Of a stretch of DNA of 64,000 nt, positions 21,956 through 33,899 are shown in pieces. A program made the position numbers and the translations under genes. The notes under the pieces are model-generated. The model did no database searches. It was not told where the DNA came from and saw only the letters and a program-made list of their open reading frames with translations. The DNA comes from Typha latifolia. Taxonomy: Eukaryota; Streptophyta; Magnoliopsida; Poales; Typhaceae. The stretch is from contig CM034112.1 of NCBI GenBank assembly GCA_019914945.1, positions 5,355,001 to 5,419,000 of the forward strand, read 5' to 3'. The stretch's first letter is position 1, and each line of letters opens with the position of its first letter.

Positions 21956-23006
21956 TATTAGGTTTCTTAGTATTGGCAATTGTGTACAAAATATACTAAG
22001 TGATTTTATACATGTACATGAGTATTTATACAAGTCTAGAAAGTATTTGGATTGAAGAATTACAAGATCAAATGAGAAAGATTTATGGGTTCACATCATG
22101 TTTGCACGGCGTTCGAACGCACTCTTAGAAGTTCACATATACAGAGAATGCGTTCAGGCCGTTTGAACGCGAGCACAGGTGTTCGCACATACAGAAAACG
22201 CGTTTAGGACGTTCGAACGCGTGTGCATGAGTTCGCACATACATAGAATGTTTTTCTGTCGTTTAAATGCAATCAAGGGCCGTTTGAACGCACCCTGCAT
22301 ACGTTCACAACACGTTCACACATACAGAGGAGTATTTTTGCGTGTTCAAACGCAACTAGTGAAAATCAAGTCACCGCGTTTGAATCCACTTTGGCCTATT
22401 CGAACACACCTGAGAACAAGTTAGGCCGTTCGAACACACTTGGGCCGCGTTCGAACGCACCTACATAATAGGCAAATTTTGGACTTTCGTGAGTTTGGAT
22501 ATGACTTAGATTTGGCTCTATCTTAGGTACATATATAAGCATTGTGATGCCCTAACTCTAAGGGGGTTGGTGAAAGCAATTAAAAGAGAATTCTTGAGGC
22601 TACATCGTTTCTTTAACCAACAAGGTCCGTCTCTTTTATAAGGCATTAAATTTTTGTCTTAAGGGCTATCTAAATGAAGGATTAATCTCAAGGGCTACTG
22701 AGGTTAGATATCAATCACGAGAAGCAATGAATCATGGGTTCTAGCTAGCAAGACAGAGAGGAACAAAGTAGTGGAGATCGACGGGATGTTTTGTGAGTCA
22801 GTCTTCTAATTGCTACTATTCTATTGATTGATTTTGATCCGAGTTTGGATCCGTGGTTTTTTTTTCCGTTTGGATTTTTCCACGTTAAAATCTTAGCGTT
22901 CATCTTTGCTTTTGTTTTTTTAATATTTCTTCCACTTTTACTTAAGCAAAGGAGTGATATCATTGCCTAGGGTTTAGATACATATATGTGTCTATGTATG
23001 TTTTCA
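21956..23006 (+). mobile_element. Second C1-related 5' LTR (C1b)
   Basis: Starts TATTAGGTTTCTTAGTATTGGCAATTG and ends ATGTTTTCA at 23006, followed by TTGGTATCAAAGC, a primer site with one G-to-A change. Its array (22100-22460) uses variant units with 'cacatacagagaa' spacers, closer to those in G1 LTRs than the C1 spacers are. It is a diverged subfamily of C1. Confidence 0.82.
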
Positions 23007-23054
23007 ATTGGTATCAAAGCAGATTTCTTACCCTTAGAGAGAGATAAGCTAGGC

Positions 23055-23595
23055 ATGGATTTTCATGGAGATGGACAATCGTCTATTAGACCTCCTATTC
23101 TAGATGAATCAAATTATGGATATTGGAAAGCTATGATGAGAGCTTACTTGAAGTCTATAAATGAGAGAGTATGGATTGCCGTTGTGAACGGTTGGAATGC
23201 AAAGATGTACATGGTGAATGATAAGCTTGCTGAGAAACCGATTAAGTCTTGGGATAGGGCATATTACAAAAAAGTTGGCTAGAACAGCAAGGTAATAAAT
23301 GCAATTTTTAATTGTGTTTCCTCGAAAGAATTTAGAAGAATTTCTACTTGTGAGATAACAAAAGAAGCTTGGACGATCGTAGAAATTACTCATGAAGGAA
23401 CTAGAGCTATAAAACATTCGAAACTTCAGAGGTTGACTACTAGTTTTGAAACTCTCCGTATGGAGGAGAATGAGACCATTGATGAGTTTTATGCAAAGCT
23501 GAGTGATATAGTCAACTCTAGTTTCAACCTACGAGAAAAAACTTCTGAAAATAAAATTGTTCGTAAGATCGTTAGGTCTCTCCTAGAAAGGTTTC
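23055..23595 (+). pseudogene. gag: C1b gag, 5' part only
   Basis: ATG at 23055 gives MDFHGDGQSSIRPP, then RAYLKSINERVWIAVVNGW. A stop at about 23280 falls where gag of the first copy also has stops. Homology continues through THEGT, MEENETIDEFYAKLSDIVN and IVRKIVRSLLERF, and is then cut by a G2 LTR at 23596. The rest of the element is missing, so it is a 5' fragment of about 1.6 kb with its LTR. Confidence 0.82.
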
Positions 23596-24238
23596 TGATA
23601 CAATTCAGACTTCACCGATGTCGTCTCGAGCATGGGTACACTTTAGAGGTATTTTTGTTTCTTGTTTTAGTATTTAATTCTTAAAAAAAATAATAATAAG
23701 TTTTTTGTATGTCGCATTCGAACGCGGGTAGAGTGCGTTCGAACACGGTTGTGAACGCCTGCATCAGGTTCGCATATCTAGAGAGTGTGAATTGTGCATT
23801 GGAACACACCTGCGAATGCCTACATCGTGTTCGCAAATCCAGAGAAGTGCAAAAAATTACGTTCAAACGCGATCAGGCGCGTTCGAATGCGGTCGACGAA
23901 AATGTACTGTTTAGTGTTGGTTTTAAATTATTTGGTTAGCCTCTAAAGGTGTGGATGGCAAACAAGGAGTCATTATTGATGAATTGAATTTTTGCCATGC
24001 TTTCTTCGTCTTCTTCTCTCCTGTTCTCCTGTTCCCCGGCGACGCCGCGCTTCTAACCTCCCTCGACCGGCCAATCACCCTAGTCCCTTAGGGGCGGCCC
24101 ACTCCCCCCGTTCTTCCAATCTATCCAACATTTGCCCTATCCCTTCCATCATCCATAACCCTTCCACATCCATTTACTCACCGGTGTCACCCGATTATCG
24201 TCGGTCCACCATCCTCCCCAAAAGGGGAGATCTTATCA
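23596..24238 (+). mobile_element. G2 LTR with an internal deletion
   Basis: It begins TGATACAATTCAGACTTCACC and keeps the U3 array (23715-23895) and the ACCTCCCTCGACCGGCC leader. It then jumps from 'cggtccaccatcc' to 'aaaaggggagatcttatca', skipping roughly 250 bp present in the solo LTR at 24942-25886. No TSD is evident (GTTTC on the left). Confidence 0.7.
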
Positions 24239-24941
24239 AAACATGATATTTTTACCTTTCAATTCCATATTTTCTTGTTTGGCTCATCCAACTTTTCAAA
24301 TCATCCACCTCATGTACCCTACTATTCAAATGGTCTATAACTTTAAACAAATTGCAGATGGATGATTATTGCTCATTGGAAACTTCTAAGTTGAATCCCT
24401 CCTGAAGAAAATAAAATTTGCATATATATAAATTAATTGATAATGTAAGCAAATAATTTAGTATACAACTCAATCTATATCTCGGTGAGTTATTTTCTTT
24501 TTCTTTTCTAAACACGTATGAATAGTGTTCTCAGTATAATTTCACCTAAGCCATGATCCAATCTTTTAAGAATTCATTTTTCCTCTTAAATAAGATGAAT
24601 TGGAGGAATGATCAACAAAAGATAAAGTTTACATAAGCATGTCATACACAAAATTAAACAACTCTGTAATAATAACTTTATAATTAGACCTACTTTCTAA
24701 GCAGTCAAATAAGGTATAATAGTTGAGAGGGTACCATTCCAAAACTTGGGAATACTAGCCTGTTGAAATATTCTAGGAGTCATGTTAGAGAACTTGGGTT
24801 TCAAAATTTGGCGACGCTATAGGAACCAAACATGTAATGAGAAAATAAAAGATTGTTAGAAATATCCAAGTAAAAAATATATAATCATCGACATAGTTAT
24901 CATTATTGTCAATACAATGGTATATCCACTCATATATACTT
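24239..24941. other. AT-rich sequence without a recognisable gene
   Basis: I see neither element homology within the window nor a long ORF. It may be low-copy host DNA or a decayed element. Its right end supplies the target site TACTT of the following solo LTR. Confidence 0.4.
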
Positions 24942-25052
24942 TGATACGATTCGGACTTCACCGACGTCGTCTCGAGCATGGATTCACTTTAGGAGTGTTT
25001 TTATTTCATGTTTTAGTGTTTAATTTTCATTAAAATAAGTTTTCTGTAAGTC

Positions 25053-25246
25053 GCGTTCGAACGCGGGTGGAGTGAGTTCGAACGCGGTTTGTGAACGGGG
25101 TTGTGAACGTGGTGAAGAGAATGTACTGTGCGTTCGAACGCGGTGCATTTGAACGCACTGTGAACGCCTGCATCGCGTTCGCAAATACCGACAGGCGCGT
25201 TCGATTACGCGTTCGAACGCGGTCGGGCGAGTTCGAACGCGGTCGA
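25053..25246 (+). promoter_or_regulatory. GTTCGAACGC array in the G2 LTR
   Basis: Exact GCGTTCGAACGC at 25053-25064, 25130-25141 and 25209-25220, with near copies between and GTTCGCAAATACCGA-type spacers. It ends 44 bp before TATAAAAGG. Because of the palindromes it reads similarly on both strands. Confidence 0.82.
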
Positions 25247-25289
25247 CGAAAATTGTATTTTTAGGGTTAATTTGAGTTGTTGGTTAGCC

Positions 25290-25298
25290 TATAAAAGG
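25290..25298 (+). promoter_or_regulatory. Candidate TATA box of the G2 LTR
   Basis: TATAAAAGG in 'ggttagcctataaaaggatg' lies 44 bp after the palindrome array. It is conserved, on the opposite strand, near 54160 in the antisense G2 solo LTR. Confidence 0.6.
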
Positions 25299-25886
25299 AT
25301 GTAGTAGGCAACCAAATTGATTATTGATTATTGAGATTGAGTTTTGCCTTGCCTCCTTCGTCTTCTTCGCTCCCGTTCTCTCAATCCCCGGCGACGCCGC
25401 TTCTAACCTCCCTCATCCGTCTAATCACCCTAGTCCCTTAGGGGTGGCCCTCTTCTCCCCCTTCGTCCAATCTATCCAACACTTGCCCTAATCTTTCCAT
25501 CAACCACACCCCTTCCACCATCACTTTTCACCGGTGCCACCCCATTAACGCCGGTCCTCCACCATCCACCATTACCTAGGATCTCGTGCCTCCATCCACG
25601 GATCCAAAACAGAGCATCCTGACGTTCATCTATAAAACGAACGATATCTCGAGATCCCCAACTTCGATTCGCCTGAAACTTGATTTGTTGAAAGCTCTTT
25701 TCCGGGCCTAAAACAGATAAAAATTTCACGTCGATCCGACGGCGGAATATTTCGGGATCTTATTTCAAAGTTCCGTGCAAGATCTAGTCCAAATCTGAGA
25801 ATTAGAAAAGATCGATCTTTAGCCCTAAAGAAGAGATCGTATCAAGCTGGTATCAGAGCTCCATAGCCAGAGGTGTGATCGTATCA

Positions 25887-26166
25887 TACTTCTTTTGTTA
25901 TACTCCCCCTCGCCTTCATAGAGTTGACATTCTTAACTGTCTATTAGAGGGAATGGAAGAGGAACTCGTGGACAACCAATCCTTAATTATATTTACAAAT
26001 ATATTGATAATTTTTAATATAGGGGATAAGCTCTAAGAGGCAAGCATAATTACTACTCTGAAATAAAATAGTACTAAAAATTAACAAAATACACTTTAAC
26101 AAAATCAAGGATACTCACTTTACCATCTAAGGGTGATAACTTTTCCAAATACAGCCTCCATGAATA
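25887..26166. other. Unassigned sequence between two insertions
   Basis: No repeat homology found in the window and no ORF. It forms one interrupted stretch with 39583-39787 and the sequence after 43633 once the G1 and G2 elements are removed, and may be older host DNA. Confidence 0.4.
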
Positions 26167-26991
26167 TGATATATTTAGTTAGGATCTTTTCTTACTACAT
26201 TAGTTGTTTATTTTCAGTAAAATAAAATTCTTGTAGGTCGCATTCGAACGCAGGAGGGGTCATGTTCGAACGCCCTTGCGAATGCGTGCATCAGGTTCGT
26301 AAATACAGAGAACGCGTAATGCGCATTTAAACGCGGTCGGGCGCGTTCGAACGTGGGAGAATACCTTTTGTGCGTTTGAATGCGATCGAGCACGTTCGAA
26401 CGTGATCGGCGAAAATCCTCTAGAATTAGAGTTACTTATTATTTTAGGACTTGTTGGCTAGCCTCTATATATATGTGGATGGCAGCCAAATTTATCATGC
26501 TATTGGAATATTGATTTCTTGCCTTTCTATTATCTATCTACCTTAATCTCCCTTCTCCCTCTTCACCATCCTTCCACCTCTACGATTGGCAAGGTTTCTC
26601 CTAATTTCTAATCTCCCTCGACTGTCAAACCACCCCTCTTCTTTGGGATCTCGACCACTTCGCTCCCTTCGTCTATATCGCTTAATCACATCAACCATCC
26701 ACCTTCATCTTCATACCCATCCATAACCTTAACATCCACTCCACCCGTCACCACCACCATCACCCACATTATTCCATATTTCATCCCGGTTGCATTTCAA
26801 ATCTGCAAAGAGCATATACAAAAATTGTAGTCAAGAAGTTATGAATCAAATTCACCTGGTCTCATAATTTTCTGACTATTAGAGAATATTTGACGAATAT
26901 TTTTCCACGGTTGTGTGGACTGATTTCTTTACTACATCCAGATCTCGAAGGAATCGTTCCATAGCCAATCTTTTGGTACAAGAACCCATCA
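26167..26991 (+). mobile_element. G1 5' LTR
   Basis: 825 bp, TGATATATTTAG...GAACCCATCA. The U3 part has the palindrome array at about 26238-26410 and TATATATA at 26467-26474. It matches the split 3' LTR at 33900-34677 plus 39489-39582. Confidence 0.92.
26238..26410 (+). promoter_or_regulatory. GTTCGAACGC array in the G1 LTR
   Basis: Degenerate and near-exact copies of GCGTTCGAACGC alternate with 'gttcgtaaatacagagaacgc'. The array ends about 57 bp upstream of TATATATA (26467). Most differences from the palindrome are CG to CA or TG. Confidence 0.78.
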
Positions 26992-26994
26992 ATC

Positions 26995-27006
26995 TAGTAT
27001 CAGAGC
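26995..27006 (+). promoter_or_regulatory. Primer-binding site of the sense G1 element
   Basis: TAGTATCAGAGC, one mismatch to the tRNA-Met site, three bases after the LTR end. The antisense G1 copy carries the same variant at 6293-6304. Confidence 0.72.
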
Positions 27007-27029
27007 AAGAGAACCTCAGACCTTCATTA

Positions 27030-28088
27030 ATGGTTGAAATAAGGAAGATGACATTAATAAAGAGACTTATGGAGAGCACACCGATAAGGGAAGGCTCAAT
27101 CCACGATGACCCTAACCGTGAGGCCGATTCCTTTGGAGCGACTATGGCAGGACCGAGTCAACCAATGTCCATGGGTATGAATATGGGCTTGACGGATGAA
27201 CTTAGAGGCATGTTCCAAACATTACTGCATAGAGTTGACACAATGCAAAAGGATCACAATGATTTCAAGGAATATCTCATGAACCGATTGGGTTCGTCAT
27301 CTCCTCAATAATGATCAGAGTTTCAAGAAGGACCAGCAGTGGGACCTCATTGAACTGATACCCCACAGGTCCAGGTGCGTCATGTGAGTATCAATGATCC
27401 CCTCTTACCTATGCCTACACATCATCCCCCATCTCTGTTACAAAACCCAAGGCTAGCGGTCGTGGAACCCGAGAGACGTGCGGCACTGGTGCGCTTCGTC
27501 GATGAGGAAGATTGGCACTTTGAGGGTGAGGTTGATCCCTTTGGAGATGGTGATGGACATGCTCGAGGATTTAGAGAAGGTGATCAATATGCACAAAAGT
27601 TTAGACCTGAACCAAAGATCTTTCACGAACTCGACAATGCTATTCGGGTGAGAATCGCACGCTTGGACTTTCCAAAATTCTAAGGCGATAATCCAAGGGA
27701 TTGGGTGTTTCAAGTTGAACAATACTTTGATTGTCAAGGGACAATGGAGGACACAAAAGTCTAGATGACAACCTTTCACCTCCAAGGAACAGCATTGCAT
27801 TGGTATAGATCGATTATTCGTGGAGGAGGATTTATCGGTTAGGCTGATTTTTGTAGGAGGCACGCAGATTTGGGACAGCGGCATATGAAGATTTTGCTGC
27901 TATATTAAGCAAGATGGTTCAGAGGACGACCATATTGGAGTACCTAGTTGAGTTTGAAAGAGTTAGTAGTCGTTGTGAGCCACCTTGGCCCGAACCGACA
28001 TTGATGAGCACATTTATTTTAGGGCTGCGAGAGGAGATACAAGCATATGTTCATGCTCTATGTCCTAGAACTCTTGAGGAGGCCTTTG
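27030..28088 (+). pseudogene. gag: G1 gag, N-terminal and core parts
   Basis: The antisense copy starts at an ATG next to the primer site, which is AAG here, so the next in-frame ATG at 27030 is used as the start. The sequence passes through GLTDELRGMFQTLLHRVD, a stop at 27311 shared with the antisense copy, PERRAALVRFVDEEDWHFE, RIARLDFPKF and the gag core WVFQVEQYFDCQGT. After a frame change it reads MVQRTTILEYLVEFERVSSR and LREEIQAYVHALCPRTLEEAF. It is then cut by a Tekay-like LTR. About 230 bp of gag present in the G2 copy at 40975-41203 are missing at the junction. The product would be the capsid-forming protein. Confidence 0.82.
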
Positions 28089-28639
28089 TGTACCTACCTG
28101 TCCTAAAAAAAATTTGGGCACGTCGTGGCCGGCCACACTATGCCTATCCTCGTGCCCATGCAAGTTGCATGAGCAGCTTGCATGGCGGGGGGGTGCCACG
28201 TGCCCTAGCTACCGTTGTCATAGCCAACTGACTGCGGCCAGCTGGCCGGGGCGGGGCCTCTACCGCCGCTGCCCGTCTCTGCAATCGCCTCTCTCTCTTT
28301 ATCTATTTCTCTCTCCCTCTCAAATGCTCTCTCTCTCTCTCGTTCTTCTCTCTTAAGCTTCCCCATCTCGATATGCCTATGCCGACCACTTCGGACCATC
28401 GCCGTCGCTTCCACCGCCGTGCTACCGACACCAATGAGCCTCCTCCTCCTTTCTCCTCTTCCTTCTTCTCTCTCTCCCTCTCTCTTTCTTTGTTTCTCTC
28501 TATTTCTCTCCCTCTCTCTTTCTCTCTACTACTGTCGTCTTCGACCACCCGACCCGTCACCGAGAAGCGACCGGGTGCTCCTTATCCCCTCCCTTCTCTT
28601 CTCTCCCTCTATCTATCTCTCTCTCTCTCTCTCCCCCGC

Positions 28640-28676
<37 letters not shown>

Positions 28677-30402
28677 GATCGTTAGAACAAAGCGGCCGGC
28701 TGGCTAGCTAGCAGCGGCCGAGCCCTTCCCCGTCGCCCTGTCCCCTCCTCTTCTTTTTCTTTCTTCTTTCTTCTTCTTTCTTCTTCTTTCTTCTTTCTTC
28801 TTCCTTTCTTCTTCTTCTTCCTTTCTTCTTCTTCTTCCTTAGCTGCTTCTTCTCTTCTTCTTTTTCTGCAACAGTGCTGGGCTTGCCCCAGCACTATAGC
28901 AGGCCAGTGCTGGACCAAGCCCAGCACTAGTGCTAGTAATCCTTATTTTTATTTTATTATTTATTTATTTAGGTATTTCTTTCTTAATTAATACAAATAA
29001 ATTTAGACATTAATTATTTTAATAATAATATATATTCATCAATATGATTATTGTTAATTATAACTAATTAATGATTAATTAGGTTATAAACTATTATACA
29101 TAAATATAGGTAATACTTATATTTATTTATTTATTTACTTATATGTCTATTAGATTAATAGATAGATTTGTAAAATATAATTATTAGATTTATATTTTAA
29201 TATTCTTACGATATACGTTTTAAGTAATTCTATTAATTTATTATATATTATTATATGATAGTTGATAGAAAGCGTGAGGATACTTGAGTGGGTGCGAGGG
29301 TTAGGACGCATTTGGTGGATGATTGATCGCTCGACATAATCGCGATTCTGTTGGCCTTACATCCGAGGTCATTAGTCTGTGTGCGCAATAGACATTTGAA
29401 CACATGCCGCTCACTAGGGCATATATGGTGAGTTATCCTCACGAGATTTTTATCAGCTAGAAGGGTGCCCGATCTAGATAGATGTTGATACCCTTAGCGG
29501 ATGGCAGGGTATGATTATATTTTAGATACTCCTTGCGGATGGCAAAATATGCTCTGAGTCTTCGGGCATGATATTGAGACCAGGTACTGGGTGTTAATTG
29601 TGCACAATGGTTTAGTGTGATGATGACATATAGAGATGATATTGATGACTGAGATATTGAGAAATGCATATGATTTTATTCTCATCTGATTACATGATTA
29701 TCAAATGGTCAATATACATCATACATGGTTGCATTTGATATCATAGCACGGTCATGGTCGACAAGCATCATGTAGCATATTTGAGAGAGAGTTATGATGA
29801 TACTATGGCATGGAGATTTGTTTACTTATTGTCGAGGATTATATGCTTTTATTAGCTATGACATGTTATCTACATTTCAATTATATATTATTGAGGTTAT
29901 ATTCATACACTCATTCATGACATGATGCTTTTTTTTATTTATATTATCTAGTACATGATTTAATTTTTGTTTGGCATCACTGATTCGGGGTAAGGTCTAT
30001 TCACTGAGCCATTTGCTCATGACTCTATTTCTTTTCTTACCCCCTAAGATATGTGGTACGTGATAGTGACTTGAGATATCTTGAGAAGATATTTTACAGC
30101 TAGAGTGAGGTGAGCTATAGATATGAGATGGTATAGAAGATAGTTTAACAAGATATTGAGTTGTACTATTATTTGATATTTATACTTTATTGTACAATAC
30201 ATGTCAGATTATAGTGTACTCGTGTATTAGTTATTTAGTTGTATCCTGATGGTTTGTCATTGCTTGTGTGAGTCCTACCAGATTATGCAGTGGTCTAGTG
30301 TATATTATTGTGGACTTAGATATTCATATGTTAACATATTTATTTGATTGATAGTATGATTTATTTGGTGTTGAATTATGTGAGCATTGATATGTTCTCA
30401 CA
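28089..30402 (+). mobile_element. Tekay-like solo LTR inside G1 gag
   Basis: Starts TGTACCTACCTGTCC (compare TGTAACAACCTATCC at 187) and ends ATGTTCTCACA, where gag resumes. Long CT and CTT microsatellites (28290-28850) are followed by two tandem hairpins (28871-28929) and an AT-rich half. At 2.3 kb it fits a long Tekay-type LTR. The flanks CTTTG and CCTGC do not form a TSD, and gag sequence is lost here, so the insertion site was also deleted. ORFs through the microsatellites are artefacts. Confidence 0.66.
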
Positions 30403-33400
30403 CCTGCCCAAGTGGAGGAGCGAAGAGTGAAGGGCATTTGCTTTGGATGCGATGAACGTTTCACCCCCGATCATCGGTGTTCTAAATTGATCGGGAGTGT
30501 GATGCTTATCGATGGTCTCGAGGAGGATGATGAGGTTGTTGATGATGGAAAGTGTCTAAAGAATGACCATGAGGAGGCCGTTGAGGAGGGCGCAGAGGAA
30601 GATATGTAAACTGAAATATCGATGCATGCATATTCGGGTACTTCCGCGCCGAAGATGTTATAGGTAGACGGACTCGTTAGAAACCATTGTGTGCACATCC
30701 TCATCGATTCCGGGAGTACACACAACTTTCTAGACGAGAGGTTTGCTAGGAGATTGGATTTGGATGCTAAACTGACCACGGGGTTTGATGGTTCTATTGG
30801 AGATGGCATGAAGCTTAAGGCGGAGAGCTTGTGTTGTCGGGTCGGTATACTAGTGCAAGGACACGACATCATTGTGGACTTGTATCCGTTGGCGCTGCGA
30901 GGAGCGGACATTGTCGTTGGCACTTAGTGGTTACAGAGTTTGGGACCTATCACATTTGATTTCTTGAGCATGTGGATGAAATTTAAACAAAGAAATAAAG
31001 ATGTGCAGCTTGATGGCATTCAGTCTTCGCTGATTCTTGCGATGCAGCCTATGATAGGGCTGCCTTGTGCGTATGATTTGGCATATCTTCTTCAGTTAGG
31101 ACCAGCAGGAGATGAGCCTCAAATGAGTTCAGGTACTACCAATGAATTGTCTAATTTATTAGATGACTTTTCTGGACTCTTTGAGGAGCCATAAGAGTTG
31201 CCACTAAGGCGAACGACTGACCATCACATAGAGATTATACCCGAGGCTACACCGACAAATGTGAGGTCATAAAGGTATCCACATGTGCAAAAGGAAGTTA
31301 TTTCTAAGATGGTAGCCGAGATGTTGGAGCAAGACCTCATTCAACTAAGACATAGCTCATCTTCCCCGTGCTATTGGTGCGAAAAAAGGATAGGACATGA
31401 GGTTTTTGTGTTGACTATCGGGCACTAATTGCTTTTACTATCAAGGATCAGTATCCTATTCCTATTATAGAGGAGCTCCTACATGAGCTTGCTGGGGTGA
31501 CTATATTCAACAAGATTGACTTAAGGGTCGGGTATCATCAAATTAGAGTTCACCCGGCGGATGTGCACAAAACTGCATTTTGGACTCTGGACGGGCATTA
31601 CGAGTTCCGGGTGATGCCTTTTGGTCTCACCAATGCTCCAGCTACCTTTCAAGGCCTCATGAATGATATATTTTGGCCTCTCTTGCAAAGGTATGTTTTG
31701 ATATTTTTTGACGACATTTTGGTGTATAGTAGGACTGAATTGGAGCATTAGCGATATTTGGAGGATGTGCTGAATTTGTTGAAGCAAAATCAATTGAAGA
31801 TCAAGAAGTCCAAGTGCCTATGGGGAGTACAACAAGTAGAGGATTTAGGACACATCATTTCAGAAAATAGTGTAGCGGCGGATTCTCAAAAGGTTGCATG
31901 AATGACCGCTTAGCCTATTCCTACTACTACCACCAGATTGAGAGGAATTTTAGGGCTGACCGGATACTATCATCGTTTCATCACCGGATATGGCAAGATT
32001 TCTGCTCCTCTCACTTCTTTGTTGAAGAAGAACTCTTTTAGATGGACGGATGAAGCCACTACAGCCTTTAAAAAACTAAAAACAGTAATGACGACTGCAC
32101 CCATTTTAGCGCTGCCGGACTTCACCAAAGAGTTTATTGTGGAATGTGATGCGTCAGGAGTTGGCATAGGAGCTGTAATAATGCAAGGAGGACGTCCCAT
32201 TGCCTAGCTTAGCAAGGCTTTATCATAAAAATCTCAACAATTATTGACTTATGGGAGAGAGATGTTGGCGATTCTGCATTTGGTGACAAAGTGGAGGTTT
32301 TATTTGATCGGTAGGCAATTCATTATCTGAACCGATCAAAGGAGTTTTCCATACTTTATGGGATAGCGTATACACACTCCTTGACGAGATTGTTGGCGTA
32401 TGATTATGAAATGCAATACAAGAAGGGAACGGAAAATAAAGTGGTGGATGCACTATCACACCAACCCGATACCGCCGAGCTTGCAGCCTATTCTTCTCCT
32501 AATTTTCTCTTCCTTGACGAGCTGAGGTATGAATATAGCTCTGACCCAGATGTTTTGAGATTGTTGGAAGAGGTGATGGATGATCCGGAGCGCCATCTAG
32601 AGTTGGAGAATCGAGGCGGTTTGCTGCTAGACTGCGGATTCATTTGGGTGCCCGCAAATGATGTATTGCAGCAGAAATTGTTGGAGCACTTCCACCAAAT
32701 TCCAGAGGCTGGTCATGAGGGTGTCTTGAGGACTTATAGAAGGATATCTCAGAGTTGCACGTGGCCAGGATTGAGGCGAGACATGAGGAGTTTTGTCTGT
32801 GCTTGCAAAGTTTGTCAAAGCGCTAAGGCAATCACATTGAAACTGGCCGGATTACATTTCTATGGATTTATAGAGGGTCTTCCGCTGGTACGTGGTTATT
32901 CCGTTATCTTTGTAGTGGTTGATAGATTGAACAAGTATGTGCACTTTTCGGCATTGTCACATCTATTTTCAACCAAGTCAGTGGTTGAAATTTTTGTGAG
33001 AGATGTTGCTCGGTTACATGCCATGCCACGCATGGTTATCTCGGATCGTGATTGTGTATTTATGAGCGACTTTTCGACAGAGTTTTTTAGATTGTAGGGG
33101 ACTCGATTGAACTTCAATTCGGCCTACCATCCACAGACAGACGACATTAAGCAGTACTTGAGGTGCTTTGTTGGAGAGATGCTGAGACGATGGTTGGAGT
33201 TCTTTCCGTGGGCAGAGTAGTCTTACAACACTGCCTACCACAGCAGCATTGGCATGACTCCATTTGAGGTGGTGTATGGACGCACGGCTTCGACATTACG
33301 CGGTTATGATCCAATGGCATCTATAGATCAGACGGAGGTGGACTTAGGTTTTATGGATAGAGACGCCAATATTGAGAAGGTTGCGCACCCATCTTAAACT

Positions 33401-33872
33401 TGCTCAAAACCACATGAAGCAAGTTTATGATTGTAGCCACAGGGAGCAAGAGTTCGACATTGGCAGTTGGGTGCTTGTGAGGGTATAGTCATATCGACAA
33501 GTGACCTTACGTTCGATGCGTAACCAAAAGTTAGCTCATTGCTACTTTGGTCCATTTCGGGTGTTAGAGCGTATTGGTCCGGTTGCATATCGTTTGGAGC
33601 TGCCGGAGGAGTCGAGAGTACATCCTGTCTTCCATGTTTCATTACTGAGGGAGCGGATTGGAAATCATGAGGTCGTTGGATCAGCTCTACTAGAGCCATT
33701 AGAGGAGACAGGGAATGTAGAGCTAGTTCGTGTACTTGCTAGGTGCCGACGACGACATGGTACCAGATTAGAGGTGGAGATTCTACTTGAGTGGCTTAGT
33801 AAGCCATCCGATGAGGCGACATAGGAGTTGGAGACTGATATCTTGGAGCGTTTCCCTCACTTCACACCTTGA
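30403..33872 (+). pseudogene. pol: G1 gag zinc motif and pol with chromodomain (degenerate)
   Basis: The first part encodes the gag zinc motif (CFGCDERFTPDHRC, about 30430), then the protease DSGSTHNFLDE (30700). RT begins near 31260: a frame change, then [35 protein letters not shown] and [12 protein letters not shown] (31715). RNase H includes FIVECDASGVGIGAV (32135). The integrase has an HHCC-like part (CACKVCQSAKA), DRLNKYVHFSALSH, ISDRDCVFMSD and AYHPQTDD (33125). The catalytic Glu region is altered just after TDD. The C-terminus holds HPVFHVSLLRERIG and the chromodomain-like LEVEILLEWLSKPSDEAT. About 45 bp are missing near 32868 compared with the antisense copy. Many stops occur. Confidence 0.88.
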
Positions 33873-33899
33873 GGGCAAGGTGGGGGAAGCGTGGTGGGT

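Larger units (their letters stand above)
24942..25886 (+). mobile_element. G2 solo LTR containing a primer-site unit at its edge
   Basis: 945 bp bounded by the exact TSD TACTT (24937-24941 and 25887-25891). The 3' edge consists of GTATCA, a 42-bp unit with a perfect TGGTATCAGAGC (25848-25859), and GTATCA again. The TSD shows that the primer-like site was inside the integrated LTR. A U3 palindrome array (25053-25246) and TATAAAAGG (25290-25298) mark the promoter. Confidence 0.92.

Noticed and set aside
25053..25246. GTTCGAAC as RNA polymerase III B boxes or hidden tRNA genes
   Set aside because: The core resembles part of the B box, but the terminal C of the consensus is absent in most copies, no A box at proper distance or clover-leaf fold is seen, and the motif lies upstream of TATA boxes.
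25887..26166. Host gene exons split by the G1 and G2 insertions (with 39583-39787 and 43634 onward)
   Set aside because: The joined sequence on either strand has stops within about 20 codons in most frames and no motif I recognise. It remains unassigned.
28084..30407. TSD for the Tekay-like solo LTR
   Set aside because: CTTTG and CCTGC do not match, and about 230 bp of gag are missing, so the insertion cannot be confirmed by duplication.
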